Origin: Piscicola geometra
Lineage: Eukaryota > Annelida > Clitellata > Hirudinida > Piscicolidae
Length of the DNA: 64,000 nt
Assembly: GCA_943735955.1 (NCBI GenBank)
Contig: OX030958.1
Location: 1,994,493 to 2,058,492, forward strand
Reading direction: 5' to 3'
The stretch's first letter is position 1, and every line of letters starts with the position of its first letter. The notes under the pieces are model-generated. The model saw only the letters and a program-made list of their open reading frames with translations. It searched no databases and was not told the DNA's origin. A program made the position numbers and the translations under genes. Shown one piece after another: positions 1-10,350 of the stretch.

Positions 1-130
1 CCGGATCTTCAAAACTTGTAAAGAACATTTACAACAGTAGACTACTGTTGAAAGAAATAGTCTGAAAATGTGCGTACCAATGGTTTCGAAAGAAATTTAA
101 ATCCATTTTAAGGATTTTATTATATCTTTA
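1..130 (+). repeat. Dispersed repeat R1, first copy
   Basis: This stretch is clearly similar, with scattered differences, to 51981-52105: both begin near CCGGATCTT, carry AAGAAATAGT in the middle and end in GAGGATTTT or AAGGATTTT. The two copies lie in the same orientation about 52 kb apart. The copy here is cut by the window edge, so its true 5' end is unknown. No coding capacity or terminal structure is visible. Confidence 0.6.
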
Positions 131-379
131 TAAATATTATTTGGATCAAACGAAAGAACCATAATAAGTGGAGTTATCTCGATTTATTTACTGCTAGATG
201 CCCGGTTCCTCATTTAGAAGAAATTCCGATACCAACATTCACCAACTACCAGAACTATTTGATGACGAATATTTTATTTGGATAAGGCTTCTGATTCTAA
301 TATAGGTGATGGTGATTAAGAAGAAGTGTCCTTAATTTCTTAACTTTTCAACAAGAATGAATCAATTGTTCTAATCAGA

Positions 380-610
380 AATCTCAAAATCTCGAAGCTT
401 CTAAATTACTAGCTTCTCGATTAAATGAAAAAAGAATCTAAAATAATTTCTTACAATAAAAAAAAAGAGTCTAATGCTCTCAAAATGACACAGCTGTGTT
501 TTGTGAATTTTTGGAAAAATTTGGTCTCTCAATACATTTTCCAGACGATTGGCGTTTTTTTATCGATAGCTCAAATCGTAATTCAAGTTTCCAGTATTTA
601 ATTTTTTTCA
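380..610 (+). pseudogene. Decayed coding-like fragment, transposon-type protein
   Basis: Translating the plus strand across frames gives pieces such as SKLLASRLNEK (about 400-435) and FPDDWRFFIDSSNRN (about 538-582), joined through stops and frame changes. The phrase W-R-x-F-I-D-S-S resembles, from memory, an uncharacterised protein family present in many copies in arthropods and cnidarians and probably carried by mobile DNA. I cannot name its enzymatic role. The frame is broken, so no product is expected. A translated search of this segment would settle the match. Confidence 0.35.
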
Positions 611-1859
611 AACGCTAAACCTATTTTAAATATTTTTATATAAATTTTTTTACAAATACATTTTTTATTTATTTAAATGATTCGATTTTGTTTCTTCAAG
701 TTAATTACAAATCGTGGAGCATAACAATTTTTAAAACGTTAGTTTTAAAAAACCCGAGCTGCTAAAAAAATTTCGCTTATTTAAATTCAGGGAATCAAAC
801 TAATATAAAATCATTTAAATATATTTAGACAAGAAAATGGCTGGTGGCCAGTGTAATTCATCCTTCTGAGGTTGGAGAAGCAAAAAAAGGTAGCAATGTT
901 GATTATGTACAAAAAAGAATAAATAAACCAATCAAATTTAAACTGCTGAAAAATTAGAATTAGAGGATATAGTGACGGATGAAGAAAGCTTTAATCTTGG
1001 TTTGTTTGAATCGGAAACCAATAAAAAACGGTAAAAAGAAAGAAATCAAAAGAAAAATATGACTGGGAAAAAAGTATTTTCTAAGAACGAAGTTTGAACC
1101 AGCATCTTCAATGTCTAAATTTTCTTTTATTTGTGAATTAAAGTATTTAATAATTAGAAATTATTAGACTACATGCTGATAAAGGGAAATTATGTTTTGA
1201 AATGTACTATAAAATAATTTAACTTTTTATAAACTTCCAACTATTTAATCCATTTGTTTTATGCACTTCATTCGTACTAAACCAATTTTATTATTTTTTA
1301 AAAAATAATTCTATATTGATTGTTCAATATGTAAAATAGAACTTCATTGATTTAACTAGAATCTATTTTTATTTTTTTTTCTCAAAAGAATTTATACATT
1401 TTTTAAACTTTTATTATTTCATTGTTATTTTTTAACTCACTTTTTATGTTGTAACACTTACCAACGCTACCACCTGGTAGCAGAGTCATATTTCTAGAAA
1501 ATTATTTCGATTTTTAAATTTTATTGGCTATTTGGGTTATATAAAAAATAATTTGAATTTTAAAATTGTTTGCCTTCAAAAATGTTTTGGTAGAATAAAT
1601 TCATTCTGTTCAATCTGGAGAAAAAATTGAATTACAAAATATTTATATAAAAATGTGAAATATTAATATCAAATCCGTGGATTGCAAAATTCAATCAGCC
1701 ATTCTTAAGGATTATCGTTTCTATAATAAAGAAATGTTTCTACAGTTTTATATTTTATTGAAAAAAGTTGAAGATGAAGTGCTAGTAAATATATTTTAGT
1801 TAGCTGTTTTTTTAAACATGAGTTTTAGACTGACAAAATGCAATACAATTGAAGTTTTC
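611..1859. other. AT-rich non-coding stretch
   Basis: No open frame above noise, no splice-flanked exon and no tandem array are visible. Around 840-1110 base composition is slightly less AT-rich and short coding-like runs appear in several frames, possibly more of the same decayed element as 380-610, but I cannot support a call. Confidence 0.4.
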
Positions 1860-2118
1860 CAATTTTTTCAAGTCTGTTAACTGAAGATATAGGATTATAA
1901 ATGTATTTTAAAATCAGAATAGTACTGAATTTACTGTTTAAAGTTGTGAAACATGTTTTTTTAATTATAAGGGTCATTTGAAATAAAAAGTATGTTACTT
2001 CTAAGTCTTTTGAACCTATGTTTGTCTTTTCTTTGTATTTAAATATATTTCTAAGAGTTATTTTAAAGTACTACTAGTAATGGAATGACTAGTAGTCATG
2101 TTTTCGATGGCTTTTTAT
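1860..2118 (+). repeat. Flank shared by two hAT-1 copies
   Basis: About 250 bp immediately left of the hAT-1 end at 2119 aligns, inverted, with 41298-41480, immediately outside the same end of the hAT-1 copy at 40135-41297. Shared blocks include ATGGCTTTTTAT next to the element, CTAAGAGTTATTT, and a block around AACATGTTTTTTT. Either the hAT sits inside a larger dispersed repeat or the locus was duplicated with it. Confidence 0.6.
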
Positions 2119-2725
2119 TAGAGCTGTGCTTTAATCTAAGTTAACTTTCGACTAACCCGTTAATCAAATAACGCCCATTAAAAATTTCAATACCGTTAAA
2201 TATTTCAACGAATTTAAACAAAAGAAACGCATTTTAAAATTTTAATGTATTTAAATTTTTCAAAATTAAACTGTATTTGCTATGTTGGCTACATTGTCAG
2301 CAAGTGAACAAAACACTCTCTTAGTTTATATTAAAAAAACGAATAGGAGAAAGTGCATTTCAGCAAACAACAATTCCTTGCAATCTTTCACTTTACACAC
2401 TTTATATGCCTCAGAAGAGGATCCAGCTTATGTTATTTGTTTCAAAAGAAATATGTCTTTCCGAACTGGAGTAGAGAAAAAGTAATCAAAATATCCAATG
2501 GTTAAAAATTGTCACTTATATGTCCCCGATTTAAAACATAAAATGTCTTCATAAGAATGAAAGAGAAGCAACTTGGAAGAGTTGGAGAAACTATTAGAAG
2601 ATGATAAAACTTCCAAAACTATACACCCTTCACCAAACAAGCGATTACGAACATATGTAGCTTCAGATTTTGAAGATGAAGATACCTAAATGATGACAAA
2701 GTCAATAATTCAACGTTTCGACATT
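2119..2725 (+). mobile_element. hAT-1 copy a, 3' truncated
   Basis: The left end TAGAGCTGTGCTTTAATC is the same terminal sequence as the complete copy at 8876. The interior follows the same order: a segment rich in TTAA and CGTTAA motifs, then remnants of the transposase C-terminal third (SASEQN, SEEDPAY). Homology stops near 2725, just before the dimerisation domain and right terminus. Stops and frameshifts make it non-functional. Confidence 0.7.
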
Positions 2726-2874
2726 CAAAGCTAAACTGAAAACTCATTATTTGAATTTAGCTTATCACTCATAATTATTAATCAATGCTACTCTTTGCTT
2801 TCCTTTTTATGACATTACTATTATAATTATTTTTATTTCTTTATTGCATTACGACGTAGTGAGAGGGTGCTAAG

Positions 2875-3318
2875 ACAAAATGTCACGGACAAAATGTCAC
2901 GGACAAAATGTCACGGACAAAATGTCACGGACAAAATGTCACGGACAAAATGTCATGGAAAAAATGTCACGGACAAAATGTCACGGACAAAATGTCACGG
3001 AAAAAATGTCACGGAGAAAATGTCACGGACAAAATGTCACGGAGAAAATGTCACGGACAAAATGTCACGGACAAAATGTCACGGACAAAATGTCACGGAC
3101 AAAATGTCATTGGACAAAATGTCATTGGACAAAATGTCATTGGACAAAATGTCATTGGACAAAATGTCATTGGACAAAATGTCATTGGACAAAATGTCAT
3201 TGGACAAAATGTCATTGGACAAAATGTCACGGACAAAATGTCATTGGACAAAATGTCACGGACAAAATGTCACGGACAAAATGTCACAGACAAAATAGCA
3301 CGGACATAATGTTATGAG
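2875..3318 (+). repeat. 14/15-bp minisatellite, left arm
   Basis: Tandem units of 14 bp (AAAATGTCACGGAC) with a central block of about nine 15-bp variants (AAAATGTCATTGGAC), then 14-bp units again. The array ends in ATGTTATGAGTA. An inverted array of the same unit lies at 4309-4466 and ends at its inner edge with the same ATGTTATGAGTA. Because 14 is not a multiple of 3 and the unit has no stop in this orientation, all three forward frames are open and give the same 14-residue periodic peptide. Those frames are not genes. Confidence 0.95.
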
Positions 3319-3971
3319 TATCGGCAAATGAATTGCACTATAAAAATTATATTTAATTGTAGTGCTTTTTCTTTTCAATACTTTCAATCGCTATCGTTAT
3401 TTGCGCATAGATTCGATTCCCAAAATCTTAAAGGCACCATGCCTTTAGTTTTAAAGATGATGAAAATTCGTTTCTATTTATTGTTCGAAAGAATTCATCG
3501 GAGTTTATCGACTTATTGTTAGCAGTTATGACGAAATCTCGTCGGTTTGTGGGTCTTTCTCAATGAAAAAATAATTTTCTAGAATTAATTTTAAAATGTA
3601 GGAAACAAAATGCATTATCGTTGATTGGGGTAATAAATCACATTGAACTAGAGGTTTAGGCGATAAGATTCAGTGTCACTTAGTGACGGTATATTAACTG
3701 AACTGGTAGAGTTGGCGCTGTTAAGGTTTGTTAGTAAAATCAATTTTGATTGAATTTAGTGAGATATAGCATTTAACATTCATGAAAAAAATTGAGATCG
3801 ATATTTAGTGTTTAAAGGATAATTTATTCAAGGGGTGGCTGAATTTTATCTTTGAGCGGTCCTTTCTAGTCTTTAAGTGTTTACTGCAATGTCTTCGTTT
3901 TTCTTATTAAAACCATTACAAAATGATCAGTACACCGAATCCCACTTCACACAATTCAGAGGTTAAGACGA
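3319..3971. other. Core between inverted minisatellite arms
   Basis: About 650 bp of unique AT-rich sequence between the left minisatellite arm and the CTA microsatellite. A 64-codon plus-strand frame at 3328-3522 has no recognisable motif and is probably chance. No transposase-like sequence is seen. Confidence 0.5.
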
Positions 3972-4308
<337 letters not shown>

Positions 4309-4466
4309 CATAACATTTTGTCCGTGACATTTTGTCCGTGACATTTTGTCCGTGACATTTTGTCCGAGACATTTTGTCCAGTGACATTTTGTCCGTGACA
4401 TTTTGTCCGTGACATTTTGTCCGTGACATTTTGTTCGTGACATTTTGTCCAGTGACATTTTGTCCG
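4309..4466 (-). repeat. 14/15-bp minisatellite, right inverted arm
   Basis: The reverse complement of the 2875-3318 unit, about 11 copies, including 15-bp variants (GTCACTGG). Its inner boundary carries the same ATGTTATGAGTA junction as the left arm, so the two arrays are inverted copies about a 1-kb core. This is foldback-like architecture with unequal arms (about 440 and 158 bp). Confidence 0.93.
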
Positions 4467-4540
4467 GCCACGAGTGAGAGCGCTTCAGTTGCGTGCCCGG
4501 GCGCCATATAAAAACAACAATTATTATTATTATTAAAAAG
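4467..4540 (+). repeat. Possible retroelement 3' tail with (ATT)n
   Basis: A locally GC-rich segment (GAGTGAGAGCGCTTCAG, CCCGGGCGCCATATAAAAAC) running into an ATT repeat. The shape, a GC-rich block then a short simple-repeat tail, resembles a SINE or LINE 3' end, but no body is attached and it does not match the tails of SINE-A or SINE-B. Confidence 0.3.
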
Positions 4541-5386
4541 AAGTAATATATTTATAAAATGAATTCCTACTTTTTTTGGGATCAAAGTTATTACTTTTTT
4601 CTTTGCTTTGAAGTATAGTATAAAACATATCAAAATATGATATATTAAGTTTTTTTTATATTCTAATGTTTGAGTTAATTGATAAAAAATATTAATCTTT
4701 TAATTTAGTTTTCAGAAAAAAGATTTTTAAATTGAATTTTTAAAAATAAATCATTAAAGAATATTTCAATCAAACCTTTAAAAAAATTTAAGATTTTAAA
4801 AACTAACAATATTAAAAAAAAACAAAGTAAATTAATTAAAAAATAAAAATAAAAAAACACCTTACATGAGTCACAAAAAGAAAACTTTCGAATATTTTGA
4901 ATTAGCGAAACAGAAAATACTTCACACTGTCAGTTTTAACACAAATAAAAATATGTGATAGAAGAGGAAGGGTAGTATCAGGTATTGATGTAAGTAAGAG
5001 ATTTAAATCTTTTCTCAAACTTTGATTCGGGAAAAGCTGTCAACGTAATTATAGTGTGACTATAAAATACGAGTCAGCACACAGCATTATATGGTAATAA
5101 AAGACAATGATTCTTTTTTGATGTTTCATTTTTAACTTTTTATTTTCTACCATTTAGTAATGTGTCACATAAAAACTACCTAAAATATCATTCGAAAACA
5201 TATTATTCAAACTAACTCAACACTTTAAAAAAATCCGATTTTAATGATTGTTTATGTGAAATCATGTTATTAATATTTTATGTCAACAGAATATATGCAA
5301 AAACATCAAATGAAAGCTGAAGAGCTACGAACGCTCTTAAGATATCGAAAGTGAGAAGTACTGTATGCGTAAGAGCTCTTAATGGA
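4541..5386. other. AT-rich non-coding stretch
   Basis: No coding, RNA or repeat structure recognised. Homopolymer A and T runs dominate. Confidence 0.5.
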
Positions 5387-5631
5387 GGAGCGGGGGTGGC
5401 TTAGATGGTAGATATAGGACTTGCAACTTAAAGGTTGCCTGTTCGAATCCTTGACAAGCAACCGTGAACTATCATATACCTAGTGTATATGATGCGGTGT
5501 TTGCGACGTATGCATTGAAAGATGTGTATGTCGTGTGGAGTGGCGCCTCGGCGCATAAGACCATGGTTCTTAGAACCATTGTAACATGGCATGCGTCTGT
5601 CAGGCTGTGAACAGTATAGACCAAAAAAAAA
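5387..5631 (+). mobile_element. SINE-A, complete copy
   Basis: A 245-bp tRNA-derived SINE. The head carries an A-box-like TGGCTTAGATGG and a B-box-like TGTTCGAATCC, the RNA polymerase III promoter elements of a tRNA. The body has the palindromic ATACCTAGTGTAT and the tail block TGTAACATGGCATGCGTCTG, ending in an A run. AATGGA flanks both ends (5381-5386 and 5630-5635) as a candidate target duplication, though the right copy overlaps the A tail. It is not a functional tRNA, because no acceptor stem closes after the B box. The tail matches LINE-C near 45951. Confidence 0.88.
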
Positions 5632-5662
5632 TGGAACAAACATTGCATGCAGAAAGGCACAG

Positions 5663-6202
5663 TCGACCCCTTATGAATATGCCACTTCAGCTTCAATGGA
5701 AAAGGCAATCAAAAAAATATTTCTCCATATGAAACCCACTTGAAAACTCTGAAACTTTTGTTGCCTTTGGCTTCTTTGGTAACAATGTCCTTCTAGAGGA
5801 AAAGCACCTGATGGTAGGAGAGCCTCTTAAACAAATTCAGCCATTTCAGCATCCAACTATTAAAAAACTTGACAAATTTGTTACAAAGAGCACTGGATTT
5901 TTTTTTAATATTCTTGGAATATCCCTGCAATTCCTACAAATTGATTACAGTGAATGAGAATCTAAACCAGAGTATCAAAAAAGCAAATGTTTTGTGCAAT
6001 CTGTCAAAGTCATCTATGACTTGTATGAACAAAAAGATACGTTATTTCAAGATTTAAACTCTTTTTTGACACGAAATAAAAATAAAAGCATATCTTCTTC
6101 AAGTAGTAAAGAACCATAGAAAGTTTTGTCAAAACCAACTAATGATCAAGCTTTGAGGACAATAATAATGCCTATTTATAATGTACCAAAGCACGCAACA
6201 GA
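5663..6202 (+). pseudogene. Unknown decayed coding segment
   Basis: From about 5763 a single frame runs for roughly 150 codons with only two stops (a TGA and a TAG). It has a non-repetitive, coding-like composition, for example EEKHLMVGEPLKQIQPF, VIYDLYEQKDTLFQDLNSF and TNDQALRTIIMPIYN. A short coding-like stretch in another frame precedes it (TSASMEKAIKKIF, about 5684-5722). I do not recognise the family. It lies between two SINE-A copies in opposite orientation. It may be an internal part of a DNA transposon or a retrocopy. No start codon or splice sites are convincing. Confidence 0.4.
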
Positions 6203-6334
6203 GCCTCCACTCACACGACATAAGCCGTGAAACACCGCATCATATACACTAGGTATATGATAGCTCACGGTTGGATGAACAGAGATTCGAACTGGCGACC
6301 TTTAAGTTGCAGGTCCAACAACTTTACCATCTTT
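6203..6334 (-). mobile_element. SINE-A, 5' half
   Basis: On the minus strand this has the SINE-A head (CAACTTAAAGGTCGCCAGTT, then TTCGAATC) and the palindromic ATACCTAGTGTAT, then stops after a small deletion in the body. The 3' tail is missing. With the copy at 5387 it forms an inverted pair around 5632-6202. Confidence 0.8.
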
Positions 6335-6456
6335 TAACTTGAAAGTTTTTTCCCATTTATAGCCATTACTTTTTTCCCATTTTCAGCTATTATCTCTATT
6401 TCTAATCAATTCTTCTACCATCAAATCAAAAATAATAAAACTAGGCACCAGTTTTC

Positions 6457-6755
6457 AACTAAATAGTTTAAATACTTCTGTCGACATCAACTCAAATAAC
6501 ATACCCATTAAGAACACTCTCAAAATACTTGGAGCCACTCTCGACAGCAAACTCACTTTCAAAACCACATCACATCTATCATCAAATCATCACACTATCA
6601 TTTCAAAGCAATCAAACACATACGCCCATTCATTACTACTGACTTCTCTGCCTCACTTTCCCGATATCTGATACTAAGCAGACTTGACTACTGTAACTCG
6701 CTATTATACAATATCACCAATCAAGAATGAAATCGTCTACAGTCAGTTTTAAACA
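6457..6755 (+). mobile_element. LINE-D fragment, RT thumb region, broken
   Basis: Nucleotide-level match to 63650-63950, where the frame is open. It encodes the region after the catalytic palm of a CR1/L2-like reverse transcriptase (LGATLDSKLTF, SRLDYCNSLLYN). Compared with the other copy it lacks one A in an A run (TTCAAAACC for TTCAAAAACC), which breaks the frame. It ends exactly where the 5'-truncated hAT-1 copy b begins. Confidence 0.78.
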
Positions 6756-7960
6756 GCGTTAAACTATTTAACGGCGTTAAAAATTTTAACGCATTAAAAA
6801 AAATTACGCATTTAACAATTTTAATGCAATTAAAATTATCCGAATTAAACTCTTCTTTGCTGTTTTGGTTACATTGTCAGCAAGTGAACAAAAACAATAC
6901 TAATTTACAGTCAACAAACGAATGGGAAAAATTTCATTTTATCAAAAAACTTCTCATTTCTTGAAGATTTGCAAGAAAATTTCTAAGGGGGAAAAATACT
7001 TCAAATGTTCAATAGTGTTGGCACTTTACACAAAAAATATGCACTTCAGAAGATGATCCAGCTTATGTTATTCGTTTCACACACCAAATTTTTCCCAAAT
7101 TAGAACAGAAAATGAATAATCAGAATATCCAATGGTCAAGAATTGCCACATCAATTTAAAATTTTTAAAAAATATGAAAGAGTTATAGAAACTATAAGAA
7201 GAAAGGAAAACCAAAAACTTCAAACAAAATTTTTCCCCAAATTGGAACAGAGAATAAATAATCAGAATATCCAATGGTCAAGAATTGCCACATCATTAGA
7301 CCCCCAATTTAATATTGTAAAATCTTTTCACAAATGAAAAAGTTAAAGAAACTATAAGAAGAAAAAAAACTTCAAAAACTATACAGCCTTCACCAAACAA
7401 AAGACTATGAACATATGTAACTTCAGATTCTTAAGAGGAAGATACCTATTGAGGTATTACTAAGTCAATCATTAAACGTTATAGAAAAAATCTGAAGTAG
7501 GCTTTGAGAGTTGTTCTCTTGTTTGGTGGCAACAACACGAAGGGACATATCCGACTCTTGCAAAACTGGCAAGAAAGTACTTGTCATCTCCTGCAAGTAC
7601 AGTTCCATGTGAGCGTCTATTCAGTTTGTCAGGACACGTAGTTATCATGAAAAGAATCTCTTTAGATCCAACTAATGTTGAAAAACTTTTTTGCTTGAAT
7701 AACTGGCTCAAAATAAATGTGTGACAATTGCATTTTTATTATTTATGGATTTGTTTTTATTCTTTAAAATATGGATTACTTTTTATACAAAATTTCAGAT
7801 AAAATTTTCATTACACTTGTAAGAAAAAAAATTTAAATACTATTTTATACTAATGTCAAATATGCTAAAAACATTGCGTTAAAATACGATTAACGCACGA
7901 TTAAAATTTTTAATCGAACGATTAACGGTGATTAAATTTTTTTATCGTGGAACAGTTCTA
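6756..7960 (+). mobile_element. hAT-1 copy b, 5' truncated
   Basis: Ends with the family right terminus (CGTGGAACAGTTCTA at 7960) but lacks the left terminus. It keeps remnants of the transposase C-terminal third, including the hAT dimerisation region on the plus strand (SCLVWWQQHE-like at about 7500-7550, VPCERLFSLSGH-like at about 7600-7640). It contains a direct duplication of about 141 bp: the block around ATCAGAATATCCAATGGTC occurs at about 7083-7160 and 7224-7300. Frameshifts and stops abolish coding. Confidence 0.75.
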
Positions 7961-8094
7961 GTTTTAATAAATTTCGTTGAATATATGTAAAAACATAGTT
8001 TGGGAAAAATGAAATAATATTTAAAACTATCTTCACAATTATACTAAGAGTTCATTCGCACAAAAACTAAAATCACCACCCACTACACACCTAC

Positions 8095-8421
8095 CTCATC
8101 ATCCACATCATCTACCTCGATGACAACTTCCACTTCCGATGTTCTCTGAGGTATTCCGCTATCCACTGCTTGCACACAGAACCGCGCCACAGCAGTTAAT
8201 TCTCGATCGAAGGGTTTAGTGACAAAGATCCTACCAAGGTATTTATCGATTCGAAGGTGGAGAAAGATGAAATCATTGTAGTAGTTGGTTGTTAAGTTGT
8301 TTTTTTTATTATTGTTAATTTTAACGAAATCTTCATTGTTGTTGAAATCGTTGAAATTGTTGATACGATTAATGAAGTTTTGTTGCAACTCATGATTGAC
8401 AAAGTTGAAGTGATTTTCAGC
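8095..8421 (-). CDS. Protocadherin exon 4 (second half of EC5)
   Basis: The acceptor CAATAACAG precedes 8421 and the strong donor GAG/GTAGGTGT follows 8095; both are phase 0. About 109 codons. An Asn-rich low-complexity stretch (roughly residues 10-40) is followed by the typical end of a cadherin repeat: IDKYLGRIFVTKPFDRE, then AVDSGIPQ and EVVIEVDDVDDE. The last segment is the start of the calcium-binding D-x-N-D-N linker, which must be finished in the next exon. No next exon is recognised down to position 1, so the gene either continues beyond a long intron or is truncated. Confidence 0.85.
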
Positions 8422-8875
8422 CTGTTATTGATGTTGTTAGTTTTTGAGTGTTTTTATCACGCTTGTAATGGTTATCTTATGTAAAATGCTATAGTGGATA
8501 ATGAAAAAGGCTACAAGCTCAGAAAATTGGAGCAAAGTGCTGAGTAATCAAAATCCAATTGAAAGTATTCAATATACAATATATGTATTTTCAATCGCTT
8601 AGTTCCATCAGTTTGAATTCGAAGAGTGGTAAGTAATAGTTAGTTTGAATAAATATGAATTCAGTTTATTAATTTCAAACGTAAATAGGTTGATTAATTT
8701 ATTTCGTAATGAAAGTTAAATTAAAATTGTAAAATACAAATAAATTAGTTCTATAAAATATTAAACTTTTCCGTGTGGTAAATTGTTCAAAGTTTTTTGT
8801 TTTTACTTTTGTATAAATAACTTTATATAAATAGTATGATGCATTCGATTCGTATTAGCTAGAATAAGATTTAAC
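8422..8875. other. Protocadherin intron 3, transposon-free part
   Basis: AT-rich intron sequence between exon 4 and the hAT-1 copy. No coding or structured element seen. Confidence 0.6.
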
Positions 8876-9208
8876 TAGAGCTGTGCTTTAATCTAAGTTA
8901 AATTCGATTAACGCGTTAATGAATAAACGCCCGTTAAAAAGTTTAACGCCGTTAAATATTAAAAAAATATATAAATTAACGCATTCAAAAATTGTAATGC
9001 ATTTAAATTTATCATAATTAAACTTTTTTTGCCCTGTTGGCTACATTTTCAGCAAGTGAACACTCTCTTAATTTACTATCAAAAAACGAATGGGAAAAAG
9101 TGCTTTTCATCAAAAAACTTTTCATTCCTTCTAGATTTGCAACGGAACTTCTAGGCGGTGAAAAACACGTAACATTTTCAATAGTGTTACTTGCAATTTG
9201 TCACTTTT

Positions 9209-9398
9209 GGGTGAACGGGTAGCTGAGTCGACAACGACTCTCGGCTTGACCAATAATGAAAGGTCCTAGGTTCAAGTGCAACCAATGCCCTAGTAACCCA
9301 AAAGCGCAAATGAAAATATGCAGCCTAAGTGGCCTGGAAGCCCGTTCGGGTTATACGCCACTATAATAATGCTCGTCATTATTATTAATATTATTATT
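9209..9398 (+). mobile_element. SINE-B nested in hAT-1
   Basis: A tRNA-derived SINE of about 190 bp. The A box TAGCTGAGTCGG... matches the TRGCNNAGYNGG pattern apart from the usual drift, the B-box-like GGTTCAAGTGC follows, then the body, and a tail hairpin AGCCCG/CGGGTT leads into an ATT repeat. ACTTT occurs on both sides (9203-9207 and 9399-9403) as a target duplication. Other hAT-1 copies run straight across this point, so the insertion came after the hAT. The tail block matches that of LINE-A. Confidence 0.88.
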
Positions 9399-9676
9399 AC
9401 TTTAAACAACAAATATGCGCTTCAGAAGATGATACAGCTTATGTTATTTGTTTCAAAATAGGAGTAGAGAAAAAATAGTCAAAATATCCAATGGTTATGA
9501 ATTGCCGCATCCTTAGACCCCGATTTAAAACTTAAAACGTCTTCAAAAGAGAAGCAACGTGGAAAGAGTTGGAGAAACTATTAGAAGATAATAAAACTTC
9601 CAAAACTATACACCCTTCCTAAAATAAGCGATTACGAACATTTATAGTTTCAGAGTCTGAAGATGAAGATACCTAA

Positions 9677-9949
9677 ATGATGACAAAGTCAATAATTCAA
9701 CGTTATAGAACAGAATTTGAAGTAGCCATTCAGAGTTATTCTCTTGTTTGGCGGCAACAACACGAAGAAGCATATCCGGCTCTAGAGAAACTGGCAAAAA
9801 AGTACTTGTCAACTCCTGCAAGTACAGTTCCATGTGAACGTCTACTCAGCTTGTCAGGACACATAGTTAGAAAGAAAAGAGCCTCTTTAGATCCAACTAA
9901 TGTAGAAAAACTAGTTTGCTTGAATAACTGGCTAAATAAAGGTGTGTGA
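9677..9949 (+). pseudogene. hAT-1 transposase C-terminal dimerisation domain
   Basis: A 90-codon open frame with the hAT C-terminal dimerisation domain: SYSLVWRQQHEEAYPALEKL, then LAKKYLSTPASTVPCERL, then RASLDPTNVEKLVCLNNWL. In the family this domain pairs transposase monomers on the transposon ends. The N-terminal zinc finger and most of the RNase H-like catalytic core are absent, so it cannot act alone. The initiating ATG is only the first in the frame. The frame survives in copy c and, broken, in b and d. Confidence 0.85.
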
Positions 9950-10350
9950 CAATTGCATTTTTTATCATTTATGGATTCTTTTTTTTCAAATGCGGATTAT
10001 TTGTATAAATAAATTCTGATGAAATTTCTAATAAATTTTTGAGAATTTTTTTTTCAAATACTGTTTTCTGCTAATGTCAAATATGCTAAAAAAATTGCGT
10101 TAAAATACGATTAATGCACGATTAAAATTTCTAATCGAACGATTAACGGCGATTAAAATTTTATTCGAGGAACAGTTCTAGTTTTGACACATTTTTAATA
10201 TTCATCATAAATATTTTAAATGTGTTAAAAAAATTAAAAAACTGTCTTAGTTATAGTATAATGAAGTTAATAAATAAGAATAAAAAGAATGAAATATATT
10301 TTAATTTATTTAGATTTCTTACACTTTTTACACAAGTTTACAACTTATAC

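Larger units (their letters stand above)
8876..10180 (+). mobile_element. hAT-1 copy c, complete, non-autonomous
   Basis: Both ends are present: TAGAGCTGTGC at 8876 and ACAGTTCTA at 10180, imperfect terminal inverted repeats (TAGAGCTGT and TAGAACTGT). The 8-bp flanks GATTTAAC (8868-8875) and GTTTTGAC (10181-10188) agree at 6 of 8 positions, as expected for an aged hAT target duplication. Inside are only the transposase C-terminal third and subterminal TTAA/CGATTAA-rich stretches, so it is a deletion derivative that needed a transposase from elsewhere. A SINE-B (9209-9398) is inserted within it. It sits in a protocadherin intron. Confidence 0.85.

Noticed and set aside
2867..3317. Three overlapping 130-145 residue proteins with Cys/His repeats
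   Set aside because: All are translations of the 14/15-bp minisatellite in its three frames; no start context, non-repetitive domain or splice site.
5387..5465. Possible tRNA gene
   Set aside because: A and B boxes are present, but no acceptor stem closes, and the sequence continues into a conserved SINE body repeated elsewhere in the window.
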